DNA of 64,000 nt from Lepidodermella squamata (GCA_047495785.1 JBLDXI010000054.1:3100001-3164000); one strand, 5' to 3'. Shown: positions 10,773 through 22,073, numbered from the stretch's first letter. Notes: generated by a model not told the origin, from the letters alone. A program made the numbers and translations.

Positions 10773-13700
10773 ATGTCCCCTGAAGGGCATATCATTGAAA
10801 TCGACGAATCGCTATATTCTCGTCAATTGTAAGTTAATTCAATCAATTTTTATAATTTTTCCTAATTTTTCTTTAATTTTAGGTACGTGCTAGGCCATGA
10901 ATTTATGCGTAGAATGGCTGTTTCAAACGTCCTAATATCAGGCCTAAATGGGCTAGGCGTTGAGGTGGCGAAAAACATCATTTTAGGCGGGGTCCGTCAC
11001 GTGACTCTACATGACACGCACCCAGCTAGCTACTCTGATTTAGCATCACAATTCTACCTATCAGAGGCTGATATTGGCAAAAATCGAGCCGAAGCTAGTC
11101 ATTCTAAATTGGCCGAGCTCAACACCTACGTCCAGGTCGAACATTCATCCGCCGCGTTAGAGCCAGATTTTTTGCAAAATTTTCAAGCCGTGGTGCTATG
11201 CGGCTATGTTGATATCGATGGAATTTTGCCGATTTCCGATTATTGCCATAAGGCCGGTATCAAGTTGATTGTCGCGTCAACTCGAGGCCTTTTCGGGCAG
11301 ATTTTCTGTGATTTCGGCGACGCTTTCGTCGTCATGGACCCGGATGGCGAGGAGCCGGTGTCGTCTGTCATCGAGTCGATAAGTTACGACGCTGAAAATG
11401 GTGTAGTCACCCTGACTGAAAATGGGTCAACCGGGTTTTCGCGCGCGGATTCGGTGATTTTCAGCGAGGTCCGCGGTGCGACTGGTCTCAATTCGAGTGG
11501 GCCTATTCAGATCAAGCAGCTGATTAGCCCGTTTGTATTTTCGATTGGGGATACGACGAAATTTGGCAAGTACGAAGGCGGTGGGGTTGCTACTCAAGCG
11601 AAAAGTCATACGACTGTGAACTTTAAACCTCTGCGAGCGGCGTTGGACGACCCGGAAATCGCACCGTCGGATTTCGCGAAAATGGATAGGCAAAATTTGC
11701 TTCATTTAGGTAAAATAAAACACATTTTCTGTCAAAAGTTGGGAATTAATTTGGGACATTTTTGAATTGTAGAAATGCCGTATGAATTAATTGAATTAAT
11801 TTTGATAACTTTGAACCAAACCATATTTTGGAGAATTTAATTCCAAATTTTTTAATTTTCTGGGTCAAAAAATGAGAAAATGATTGGTCGTTATTGGTTT
11901 ATAACGAAGTGCCTATTTCCTATTTGTATATAATTATGTGGTATATTTTAACTAGTTGTAACTCATTTGTAAAACTAAACTTTCCACGAATTTTCGGGTT
12001 TTCCTGGGTAGGGTCAGGGTTAGGGTTAGTTTTGAAAGAACTTCTGTACTAATAGGAGAAAATGACCAAATAATTATGTGCAAATAGGGGCATCCTTTTT
12101 TATATTTCTGGAATTTTCCTGATTTTCGGAATTATAAAATAATTTTGCATTTATATAGAAAATTAGCCGGTAATTTCGACCCTCATTTGCATATCAACCA
12201 GCCAGTTCTCATTGACCCTTGGGTGTAATTTTGAAATATTATGACCAGCTATATCAATCAGAAAAACAGAATTTTTTTGTTTCGCGGAGCCCACATGTAT
12301 GGTAATTAGTAATTAATTTGGATTCCTGGTGATTATTTATGAAATTTCCATAAATTTTGAAAATACGTCTTGGGGCGAATTAGTTATTCAAATTGGGTTA
12401 CACTTGAAATCTGAAAAAAGGAAAGCCTTTATTGTAACTATGCTGTTCAGAAATTCAATTGGATAAAATTAAAAATTCTCCTAAAAATTGCTTATTTATG
12501 AGGTAGATATGGAGCGGGTCAGAAATAGACATCCACATTTTTTTGTAATTTTTCAAAAATTGGTTGTTTTTCCAAACACCTCGGGCTTCGCACAAATTGA
12601 AAGTTGGAAAGATGGAAAAATTTCTGAAAAAAATCCCAAACATTTTTTATCGGTCGGCGTTGGTGAACTCCTCACGCGTGGTCCACCTTAATGTGTTTGG
12701 AAATATCCAATTTGATCAACTGTTTTATAATTTGTTTTAGCTTTCCGTTGCCTGGGGCCATTTATCAAGACTCAAAATGGCGGAAAACTGCCAGCGCCTC
12801 GCGACGCTGATCTCGCCGAGAAATTCCTCGCCTTCTGCCGCGAACGCGATTCAGGCAAAGAAATCAGCAACGAACACGCCGAAAATCTGCTGCGAGAATT
12901 CGCGAGCCAAGCAGCCGGCGACGTTTGCGCCATGAACGCCGTCATCGGTGGCATAACCGCGCAAGAACTCATCAAAGCCGTGTCGGGCAAATTCACGCCA
13001 CTCAAGCAATGGCTCTACTTCGACGCCCTCGAATGCCTACCGAGTGACAAATCATCGAAATTAACCAGCGAAACTTGCGCGCCTCAAAAATCGCGCTACG
13101 ACGCGCAAATCGCAATTTTCGGCCGCGATTTTGTCGCCGAAAAATTGGCGAAAATGCATTTATTCCTCGTCGGCTCGGGCGCTCTCGGCTGTGAATTGCT
13201 GAAAAATTTCGCAATGATGGGCGTCGGGTGTTCAAAGCAGGGCCACGTCATAGTTACAGACATGGATTTGATCGAACGGTCGAATTTGAACCGCCAATTT
13301 CTATTCCGCCGCGGCGATTTGCAACAGCCGAAATCGGAACGAGCCGCCGCGGCTTGTTTGAAAATGAACCCGGCCATGAATATAACCGCGCATCGTAACA
13401 AAGTCGGCCCTGAAACGGAAGGTGTCTACAACGATGAATTTTTCGCCCAGCTTAATGTTGTTGTCAACGCGTTGGATAACGTCGATGCTAGGCGATACGT
13501 CGATAGGCGGTGTGTCTACTACCGAAAACCGCTTCTCGAATCCGGGACTCTGGGCACAAAGGGCAATATCCAGGTGGTTTTGCCGGATTTAACCGAGTCT
13601 TACTCATCGTCGTCCGACCCACCGGAGAAATCGTTCCCAATGTGTACGATCAAAAATTTCCCGACGGCGATTGAACATACCTTAGCGTGGGCACGTGAGA

Positions 13701-16016
13701 TGTTCGACAGTAATTTCAACGCGTCGATGACTCATGTTGAGCAGTACATAAATGATGCGACTTTTATTGAGAAAACGCTGAAATCTGGCAATACGTCGCA
13801 GACGCTCGAGGTTTTGCTGGCGTTGAAGCGGCTGCTGGTCGACGATCAGCCGAAATCGTTCCAGGACTGCGTGAAATGGGCGCGTTTAACGTGGCAAGAT
13901 TTGTTCCACAACCAGGTCAAACAAATGCTGTTCAATTTCCCTGCTGATGCGGTAAATTTGAATATTCTAAAACTTCAATTGAAAATTAACTAAAATTTCA
14001 TATTTTTTCACAGAAAACTTCTGAAGGCTTGCCGTTTTGGTCTGGATCGAAAAGGTGCCCTGTGGTGCAAAATTTTGACCTTGAAAATGTGAGGGATTTT
14101 TTAATTGATTTTTAGCCGTTCTGCTATTATTTGTTTCAAAAATTTTGAAATTCAAATTTTTTCAAATTTCCGGAAAATTTAGTTCGACCGATAATGACGA
14201 AATCAGTTACCATCGGGATTTTCCGGTTTTTCATCGGTAATTTTTCAGTTAATTCGGTGAAATCGCGGGTAAAATCGATGGATGGAAGGCTAATCGTGGA
14301 TTTGATTTTAGAAAAATTGATAAATTTTTTAATTTTCTCACAAATTTCAAATTTCCTAAACCAACAATTATTGGATCGCAAATTTTCCGACTATGCCAGA
14401 TTTTCTAAACTATTTTTGGTGAATTTTTTGAAAAATTTATGTTAAAATTGTATAGCCTCTACACTTAAGTTTCATCATCGCTGCCGCTAATTTACGTGCC
14501 GAAATTTTCGGCATAGAGCAAGTTCGCGATGAAGCTGCGATTATCGACATGGTGAAACATATCGCTGTGCCGGAATTTGAGCCGAAAGAAGGCGTTAGAA
14601 TCGCCGTGACCGATCAGGAAATGGACGCTGTTCGAGCCGGCGGCGGTATCGACGATGAAGAGGATGCAGATCGGGCTATTCACCAACTGCTGGCAGCTTT
14701 GCCTAGCCGAGAATCGCTGGCTGGCCGTGGATTTTCGGCGATTGAGTTCGAAAAGGATGACGACACGAATTTTCACATGGATTTTGTTGTCGCGGCTTCG
14801 AACACTCGCGCTAAAATTTACGATATCCCTACAGCAGATCGACACAAGGTAAAAAAAAAATTCGAAGTGCACTTTCATACATATTTATGTATGACATTTT
14901 TAACTTTCATACATATTTATGTATGACAAAATTAACTTTCATACATATTTTTTTTCATAAAATCGTGTTTTTCAGCTAAACTGTGATTAGGAATTGGGGT
15001 TAGGGCTTAGGGTTAGGTGCCAGGGTTCGGGTTCGGGTTAGGGTTAGGTTTAGGGTTTGGTTGGGGTTCAGGGTTAAGGTTAGGGTTAGGAAATTTCGAG
15101 TTTCGGGTTTCTACGAAGCTCGATTTTTGGGCCCTTGCGCTTCCCCAATAACCATTTTCATGCGGAAAAAATTGACTACGCTTTCGGAACCCCGTTTTTC
15201 TCTTTCATAAACCGAAAACTAGTCATCTGGCATTTCCCTAATGTTTTCAGCTTGAATTTAATGAAAAAAAATATGTATGAAAGTTAATTTTGTCATACAT
15301 AAATATGTATGAAAGTTAAAAATTTCATACATATTTATGTATGAAAGTTGGCACCCAAAAAAATTTCAAAAAAATTTAAATTTTTTTATTAATTATTTGA
15401 AAATTAAAAATGTGTAGAATTTAATTTTTTTTAATTAATAATTAATTATTTATGATTTATTAGTTGAATTATTTTTTCGATTTTTTAGAGCAAAGGAATC
15501 GCCGGCCGAATTATTCCAGCTATTGCTACTACGACCAGCACTGTTGTCGGCCTAGTTTGCCTTGAAATGCTGAAAATTGCTCAGGGCCATAACGACCTGG
15601 CCCAATACAAGAACGGCTTCCTAAACCTAGCTTTCCCATTTTTCGCATTTTCTGAACCAATCGCGCCGAAGATGCAGTCTTACAACGGCAAAAAGTGGAG
15701 CCTTTGGGATCGCTTTGTCGTCACTGGCGAGCCAACCCTCGGCGAGGTGGTTGAGAAATTCGAAAAGGAAGAAAATTTGTTAATTACCATGATGAGCGCT
15801 GGTACAATGTTGATTTTCGCTGATTATTGGGCGCCTGATAAGGTGGCCCAGCGTAAAAAGCAGACAATCCGGGAGATTGTCGAACAAGTCGGCGGGCAAA
15901 CGCTGCCGGCGTGGCAGCAGGCGATTATTCTGGAACTGTGCGTCTACGAAATTGGCAACGAGGACGAAGATGTTGAAGTTCCATTCGTGCAATATGTACT
16001 CAATAAGCAGGCATAG
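10773..16016 (+). CDS. UBA1: Ubiquitin-activating enzyme E1, copy 3 (6 exons)
   Basis: Exons 10773-10828, 10883-11709, 12741-13951, 14014-14088, 14456-14848 and 15489-16016 join to about 1029 residues. GSGALGCELLKN marks the active adenylation domain; the catalytic cysteine is at about residue 596 in PMCTIKNFP (Met replaces Ile just before Cys). It has a very short N-terminus (MSPEGHIIEI). It lacks the FQ|VV intron of copies 1 and 2 but has a unique 1031-nt intron between HL and AF, and a 640-nt last intron; both contain MITE-like inverted repeats with telomere-like sequence. The HLDF motif is HLSF here. No snoRNA-like sequence was seen in its introns. Otherwise complete. Confidence 0.94.
11919..12090. 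mobile_element. MITE-like element with telomere-like core
   Basis: In the long intron of UBA1 copy 3. CCTATTTGTATATAATTATG at 11919-11938 is inverted at about 12070-12089 (CCTATTTGCACATAATTAT on the other strand). Between them near 12008-12035 lies GGGTAGGGTCAGGGTTAGGG. No target-site duplication was established. Confidence 0.45.
14866..15352. mobile_element. Foldback/MITE-like element with telomere-like core
   Basis: In the last intron of UBA1 copy 3. The left arm (about 14866-14955) has three copies of ACTTTCATACATATTTATG-type units, themselves partly palindromic. The right arm (about 15268-15350) is its inverse. The middle, about 14993-15090, is a degenerate TTAGGG array (GGGTTAGGG, GGGTTCGGG, GGTTTAGGG). 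The arms together could fold into a stem of ~80 bp. No coding capacity. Confidence 0.6.
14993..15090 (+). repeat. Degenerate TTAGGG repeat array
   Basis: About 100 bases of imperfect TTAGGG-type hexamers on the + strand. They lie inside an intron and inside inverted repeats, so this is an interstitial array, not a chromosome end. Confidence 0.75.
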
Positions 16017-16174
16017 GAAAAAGCGATGAATTCTTCACGAAAATTATTGCTATGATTTGCTGATTTAAATTTATTGAATATTTCGTTCAATTTATTCCTG
16101 GTTTTCATTTTGTTGAAAATATTATTGCGATGGGCACAAATAAAAAAAGCCGATTTTTATTGTGATTTTTCCGG

Positions 16175-16495
16175 TCATCTTTTGTTTGACAAATTATAAA
16201 TCGGTGGTATATCGTCACTTGAGGTGTCAGCAAAAGGGCAGGTGCACGGTTGACGCCGCAAGTTGAAATCGCACGTTTCGCAGTGTAATTTTATCTTTAT
16301 GCAAAGATAGCGACAGGCTATGTAGCGCTCACAGACTGGCTCGCAAAATCGGTCGAAAATTGGCAAGTGGATGACCCAGTTGTTGATTTTATTTAGGTCA
16401 GCCTCAGCGTCTAATCGTCGGCCGAAAACGCGATAAGAACTGGCCAGGTCAAACAACGCACAGCAGTGAAATAAATAAATCAAAATTTTACACAT
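16175..16495 (-). CDS. Small secreted Cys-rich prepro-protein, member 1
   Basis: Single exon, 106 residues. A hydrophobic N-terminus (LIYLFHCCALFDLASS) fits a signal peptide. Then follows a dibasic GRRLD site and an acidic spacer, and from about residue 52 an eight-cysteine core: C-x3-C-x5-C-x3-C-x6-C-x2-C-x8-C-x-C, with ERY between cysteines 2 and 3 and R after cysteine 3. Five paralogues follow on the same strand. I do not recognise the family. The spacing, signal peptide and RR site suggest a secreted, disulfide-bonded and possibly processed product; its role is unknown. Confidence 0.75.
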   Translation of the reverse strand: MCKILIYLFHCCALFDLASSYRVFGRRLDAEADLNKINNWVIHLPIFDRFCEPVCERYIACRYLCIKIKLHCETCDFNLRRQPCTCPFADTSSDDIPPIYNLSNKR

Positions 16496-16688
16496 TTTTG
16501 TCTAAGAAAAAAATTAAGGCGGAGTTTTTAATAAAAATTCAAAAATTAAGCACATACAATCGTCCCCACGCATCAAGATGATTCATGCGATTGCTTGGGT
16601 CATTAAAATGCGAGAGGGCCAATCATAAAAATACTGACATCATTCGTTAGAAATTTTATTTAAAAGCCATCCCCAATCACGGCCAAAA

Positions 16689-17036
16689 TCAATTGAACAG
16701 CAAAACTATGTCTTGGTCGTTGAGTGATTTATTGCTGAGTGGCTTCATAGAAAGCCTTAGAACTTTGCAGTTGCTGCAGTGGTTTTTAAGCAGGATTAAT
16801 TCGCATCGAGATGCTGCTTCGGCGTTCGGCGGTGAGTTACGCAAGGCGACTAGACGGCATTCGTGGAAAATTCGGCAGGTACTCTCCGAACAAGCGTTAA
16901 CTGGGCGTTTGATGAATGGCGAAAATACCGGCAACATATCGAATCGCCGGCCAAATCGGTTTGCCAGATGCATAGCATCGATTGCGAACAAACAATTAGC
17001 GATAAGTGAAAACAAAATTATTCGGTTCGCTTGCAT
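16689..17036 (-). CDS. Small secreted Cys-rich prepro-protein, member 2 (six-cysteine form)
   Basis: Single exon, 115 residues. Signal peptide-like start (MQANRIILFSLIANCLFA), then a GRRFD dibasic site as in member 1, and the core C-x4-C-x5-C-R-(~16)-C-x8-C-x2-C. It aligns with the family but lacks cysteines 4 and 5. The tail after the last cysteine is Ser/Leu/Asn-rich and unlike the others. Assignment rests on spacing, the RR site and tandem position. Confidence 0.65.
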   Translation of the reverse strand: MQANRIILFSLIANCLFAIDAMHLANRFGRRFDMLPVFSPFIKRPVNACSESTCRIFHECRLVALRNSPPNAEAASRCELILLKNHCSNCKVLRLSMKPLSNKSLNDQDIVLLFN

Positions 17037-17227
17037 TTTCTAAAATTTCTGAGTTTAATATAAGCGAACTTCTCCAAGGTAACCTCATTGGCGCGATAAT
17101 TAGTCATGCGTGACCTAATTTCGACCTCACACCTTCGAACAAAAGGCGAGAAATTGCAATGACAACTCGAATTTATTGATGACTATCACAACCTCAAAAT
17201 TGAAAGAGACAAAATCAAACGAAAGTT

Positions 17228-17784
17228 TTACTGCATCTCCTCCTCCATTTCGAAATATTCGCGAGCGGTGTTACCGGTTGCAGAAGGCGCGGTCTTGATA
17301 TGAATGCTAGCTCCTGAAATGGAAAAAATTGTTACAAAAACCTCAATTTTGTTATTGGAATTATTATACCTGCAGGGCGCACAGCCATGTCGATTTTACC
17401 GGATTTCGGGGTGAACGAGACCTTGAACGATTTCGAGCACTGGCACGGCATCGAAAGCAGGTGCAAATCGCACTGAGCGGCGCTGAACTGACGTGGCTGC
17501 ATCATGGCAGCGACGCGGCAGCCGTAGTAGCCGTCGCAGATGGGCTTGCAGACACCGCCGAAGATGGTCGAGAGGAAGCCGCCGAAAAAGCTGCCGACAT
17601 CAGCTTGCGGTGCGTTCGGGTCGAATTGCGGCAGTTCAACGACTTCGCCTTCATCGTCAGGTTCGCGTCGTTCCAGCATTTCCTCCATGTTCTCATCTTC
17701 CATTTTGGTGAACTCGTGGCGGTGAGGGTGCGCGAGCGAGAGCGCGACGAAACAAGCTCCAAGCAGGAAAAGCGAAAAATTCAT
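17228..17784 (-). CDS. Small secreted Cys-rich prepro-protein, member 3 (six-cysteine form, 2 exons)
   Basis: Exons 17370-17784 and 17228-17313 (in - strand order) give 166 residues. Clear signal peptide (MNFSLFLLGACFVALSLA), His-rich pro-segment, ERREPDDE dibasic/acidic site, then C-x3-C-DGYYG-C-R-...-C-x8-C-x-C. Cysteines 4 and 5 are absent, as in member 2. A phase-1 intron splits the conserved RPAG|A motif, and the last exon adds a Glu-rich tail ending FEMEEEMQ. A TATA-like box lies upstream near 17863-17869. Confidence 0.75.
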
Positions 17785-17862
17785 TCTTCAAAACTTCGAA
17801 TAGAATGGTAGAATAAAAAGTGACTAGAGGAAATGCGATGGACTTATACCGAATTCAGGGCG

Positions 17863-17869
17863 TTAAATA
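17863..17869 (-). promoter_or_regulatory. TATA-like box for member 3
   Basis: TATTTAA on the - strand, about 80 bases upstream of the start codon of the gene at 17228-17784. Confidence 0.35.
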
Positions 17870-18941
17870 GGCCGGGAGTTTATTGAAATTTCGGTCTGGA
17901 ACATTGCGCAACGAGAGTGTCCAGCGCGGTGATAACCACACCCGTGCGTCTTCACACCCTTTCAAGGCGAAAAACAATAGGTGCGGTATTCCCAGCACCC
18001 AAGGCGGTCACGCTCTATTAATGCGTAATGTTCGATCAGATGTATTAAAAATCTTGGCAAGATTCGAGGTTGAAAAACCTAATGTATTCCGTTTATCTGA
18101 TTGTTGAATTTTTCTCAATCAGAGAAGTAGAGATTTTTTCAAGGGATAGGTCTAATGTTCTCTGAAATTCTGAAATAATGAAATTGGGCATAAACATCTG
18201 CACCCTACCCTAAAATTTAAGTTCCAACACTAAATTTTCGCATATTCTTGCGAGTTTGTTGCGATTTCGAATTGTTAATTTCCGAACGATAATATGAAGT
18301 CGGGATTTATTTCTATTTTACCTGCCAGGTACCAGCTAGGTAAATGAAATTTCAATGCTGACTTCCAAGACTGTTGATCCCTGAATTTTAAAATCGATTA
18401 CAGAAATCGACTTTGCAAGCTGAAGTTTAACTCGTAAACTCACTGTCATAAGTGCAAAATACGTATGATATTGAGATCTATCGGTCGAGGCATCATAACC
18501 TGGAACCTCATGGCATAGAATTCGTAGCCAAAATTACTCATATTTGAGTTAATGGGTGTATTAAAAAAATTGAAAATAACTTTATCGGCGCTCGTTCAAT
18601 AAAATGTCGGGAAATTCCAATAAAATTGAATTAATTTGCTAGTAAAATCCGCAACCAAAATGCTGCAAATAAACCTTGACGCTTGACTCCTGCTGGTGTT
18701 AGACATGATTTTCGGAAATGAATTACTCGTCCCTGTTTAACCTGTTTATTTGTTCTTGATGTTTAAAGTTTTTTTTATTCCGGCAAAATGATAAGAAAAA
18801 GATCACGATAACAAGTTTGCACCGCGTATTTTTTATTAAATCCTTTCAGCTTCCAACGTTCATTATAATGTCCGTCAAAGTCCAACAAATCATCGGAAAG
18901 TTATGAAAACGTGAAAATCGCAGTTGAATCTCGCCGCGCCA
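17870..18941. other. Intergenic, no gene recognised
   Basis: Upstream of member 3 and downstream of member 4. Open frames such as 17883-18107 (+) have no recognisable features. Confidence 0.5.
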
Positions 18942-19552
18942 TCAAATCGTCCAGTAAATTCTTTTGCCAAAATGAATGGGAATCATTGCGCCTTAACAAA
19001 AAAAATGGAAAAAATTGAAATAAATACCGAATCTAATATAGAGTTACCTGCTGGCCGGTTACGGGTTTGCTTTTTACCAGTCAGCAAATCGATTTCGTAG
19101 TTGACTTTGGGACAGGAGCACGCGTATTTAAGCGGGTCGAGCTCACATGTCGCGCACTTGACGACATTTGGGCAAGTGAGATGGCAATTTTTGTACCGCT
19201 CGCACATCGGGTTGCACAACGCGCCGGTGATAAAGCCGAGGATGGAGCCGAAAAAGTCGCCCTGCAGCCGGCTCACTTCGCCGCCGCTTGCCGTCATCGC
19301 GCGAACTTGGTCAGGCGTGAAAACTTGCGCAGCATCGCCGTCGCCGATTTGAATCGATTCAAGCTGCTGTTCCGGTATGCCGTTCGAGGGGTCCAGCTCT
19401 TCGATTTCATCGCCTTCTCCTGGCTGGGCTTCGTTTAGGTCGACACTGCTTAATTCGCGACGACCCAAGCCACGACCTGTCCAATGCCGAGTTTGAGCGA
19501 GGCTCAGCAGTGCGAGCAAAATGAATAGTTTTGTTTGGAGAAGGGACTTCAT
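18942..19552 (-). CDS. Small secreted Cys-rich prepro-protein, member 4 (2 exons)
   Basis: Exons 19048-19552 and 18942-18991 give 184 residues. Signal peptide (MKSLLQTKLFILLALLSLAQ), GRGLGRRELSS dibasic site, long acidic/Gln-rich spacer, then the complete core: C-NPM-C-ERYKN-C-HLT-C-x5-C-x2-C-x8-C-x-C. A phase-1 intron interrupts RPAG|A, and the last exon adds about 15 residues (IPIHFGKRIYW). The intron sits at the same place as in members 3 and 5, which shows common descent. Confidence 0.78.
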
Positions 19553-20513
19553 TTTCGAATTATATTTTCGGTATGATTTCTGAATCGTTATTAATGCCAG
19601 GTAAAGCAGACAGTGGAAATAGGAGCGTGATTTACCTCATAATTCGTCGCGCCCTGATATAAATCAGGACAGAGCGTGGGTTCCTATTGTGACCCTCTTC
19701 CGTCATCCCGTGATGCGCCTTTATCACTAAAGGAATCGATTACCATCAATTTCGTAAGAAACGCCACTAAAAAGGATCTGCAATTTTATATCTACACGGG
19801 CCAGATAAATTCAACGTCTTGAAAATCCGTTGTAATTCAGTTCGATTTCCTAGACATCTTTGATAAAACATAAAACGTGATCGGTGTTTTATGTGTATTG
19901 AGTGCTGTTAAAGATTAGAAAAGAGAAATTTCCTTCGTTCACGCGTCACATAATTTTTGAACTATTTTCGGTCTACTGGAAATTCATGGTTGCCTGGAAA
20001 TAACTCAAAATGATTTTTAAAAATCGTGCCTTAATTGTTAATTACCCTAGAAATGGACCGAAAAATTACTTGACTATTTTGCCAACATATTCTGAATGCG
20101 GAGAACGGAAAGATTTACGCGCTAACCAAACAGAATAGGTTTTAGCGATTAAAAGCGGTTGTCAAGAGAGTTTTATCAAGGTTGCAAGCCTTATTTCCAA
20201 TATGCTATTCCATTTCAAAATAGTCTATCCAATAGTTAAATTGAAAACCCTGTGCGGCAGCAACTTGATTTAGCAACTTGGCAATTTATTAGGAACCAAA
20301 AATTGAATATTTGTTGACGAAGGTTATATTATTATTCTAAGTATATTGTCGAATTCGAAAAGAAGCGCCTCTGGAGGCTGTGTGCGCTAAAATGTGAGCT
20401 GATCGATTGATCACTTGGAAAAATTCAAATAAAATTACGCAAAAATTCTATGTACATCTTTTTTTGCATAAAGCATTTTTCTCTTCTCCGCGGCTAAGCG
20501 TCTTGCGATGAGG
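19553..20513. other. Intergenic, no gene recognised
   Basis: AT-rich. A TATA-like stretch (about 19655-19663) lies upstream of member 4. No supported coding frame. Confidence 0.5.
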
Positions 20514-20690
20514 GTGAGGAATTTGAACTAGAATTACCGTCGCACCCACCTCCGCTGTAACCGCTTGCTCTCTAAGGTTGCTGCTTCGGCGAAGTCCTTG
20601 CTATTAATTATTGCTTCTCTAATCTCAATTCTATTTTTTACTTCCACCTTTTCGAGGTCTGCCACGCTTCCCATGTTCACATTTCGTACA
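20514..20690 (-). pseudogene. Possible fragment of a CTLH-type (GID8/RanBPM-like) gene
   Basis: On the - strand an ATG near 20674 opens a frame reading GSVADLEKVEVKNRIEIREA and on through FAEAATLESKRL to a stop near 20524. The KNRIEIREAI...KDFAEA pattern resembles the start of a CTLH helix pair. The frame is only ~50 codons and no neighbouring exons were found, so this may be a retrocopy fragment or chance. Confidence 0.25.
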
Positions 20691-20841
20691 CCGGTTGCTC
20701 TTCGACCACTAGTAAATTAATGAATAGTTGAACTTGGGAAAGAAAAAACAACACGAAAGTTCTGTTCTCAGTTTTATTGAAATTTCTCTTGAACAATTGC
20801 CATGAAATGCAAAACTCGCGAGAAACGATCGTTCCAAGACT

Positions 20842-21392
20842 TCAACCTAGACCCGCGCCTTGAAAATGAAATTAATTTAATTGCATTAATATTTGGGAAT
20901 TGTTGGGAAAAAAATACCTTTCGGACGACCGCCGTAGGTGACCTTGCCAGTTTTCTGGTCGATATTGATGTAAGCCTGGCAACTGCAGGCCATTTTCAAC
21001 AGGTCCAAATCGCAGCTCGAGCACGACAAAATGTTAGAAAATCGCAGGCACGACAAGCGGCAGGCCTTGTAGCGACTGCAAGCCGCTGCTTCGCAAACTG
21101 CATTTTTCACCGTATCGATGATGGTGCCGAAAATGTCGCCGAAATCGTGCTGCATACGCGGGTCCTGGTACTGGCCGGTCATGACTTCGAACTCGTGCTG
21201 CGACAGCTCGTGCTCGCCGTCGGGCAATTCTTCGATATCGATGTCAACAATGCCGGAGTCGGGCGGCGAAATTGCCAGTTCGTTGCCATACGGGTCGTCG
21301 CGCCGGTTGACCATCATTCGGAGAAGGTTGTTGCACTCGGCCAATGCCAGGAGTAGGAACAAGCCGAAGGTACCTTGAAGAAGCAGCTTCAT
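20842..21392 (-). CDS. Small secreted Cys-rich prepro-protein, member 5 (2 exons)
   Basis: Exons 20918-21392 and 20842-20858 give 163 residues. I start at MKLLLQGTFGLFLLLALAEC, a strong signal peptide. Then VNRRDDPYG (dibasic plus acidic), an acidic spacer, and the complete core: C-x4-C-SRYKA-C-RLS-C-x8-C-SS-C-x8-C-S-C. The phase-1 intron splits RPKG|A. The last exon encodes only AGLG and a stop, so the tail is very short compared with members 3 and 4. A TATA-like box lies near 21465-21472. Confidence 0.76.
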
Positions 21393-21464
21393 ATTTATCA
21401 CAGTTAATGCTCGCAAAAATTGTTGAAATTCAACGCTATGAGTAAAACGTTGTGGATTCACCGG

Positions 21465-21472
21465 TTTTATAT
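21465..21472 (-). promoter_or_regulatory. TATA-like box for member 5
   Basis: AATATAAA on the - strand, about 75 bases upstream of the start codon of member 5. Confidence 0.4.
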
Positions 21473-22073
21473 TGCTGAAATGGCGTAATATTCTTGTTAA
21501 GATTTGCGCTTGGGGGTGAGAGAAGATATGAGCGATTTAATCGGCGAGAGGCGCTAGACGCGCCTTGGAGACGCGCTTCTATTCTTTTCAATAGATAGCA
21601 TCGCTTTTCGTAATGCGCGAGTTGCGTAAGCTGATAACCAATAAAAAGTTCTAACAAAATGAGGGCGGAAATAAACGAAAGCGTGAATAAATAAGTAACA
21701 ATGAAAACGCAATTGGATGAATTGAATGATAATTTTTTTAATAATTCGAAAAACACTAGAAAATTGCCGATATTGGTCTTCAAAGTTGTTTGTCCTCTGA
21801 TAATTATTCGGCTAGAAGTGAAAAGCTCCAATGAGTGCCAAACGTTCCGACACAAATTTGCATTTCTGTGTTAAATTTAACTTGAAAATCCCTAAAAATC
21901 CACCTTAAAAATCGAACTCCAGCGTACAAAAATGACACTGTTTCACCTTTGATTCAGCTTTCGTGCCTAGTTTAAGATTTTATTCAATTTTTTTTCTCTT
22001 TCCGAAATTGTTGCTGAAGACAACTGCGCAAAAGACATCGTAAATAATATCAATTCACTTAATAACGCCCAAA
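21473..22073. other. Intergenic, no gene recognised
   Basis: No supported gene. One CCACCTTAA motif at 21901-21909. Confidence 0.5.

Noticed and set aside
11710-12740. Possible frame break making UBA1 copy 3 a pseudogene
   Set aside because: GTAAAA donor and TTTTAG acceptor join HL to AF in frame with copy 1, so it is an intron.
14993-15090. Chromosome end (telomere)
   Set aside because: The TTAGGG-like array is degenerate, ~100 bases long and inside an intron of an intact gene.
17329-17811. 160-codon + strand open frame
   Set aside because: It is the antisense shadow of cysteine-rich member 3, whose signal peptide, cysteine spacing and splice sites are on the - strand.
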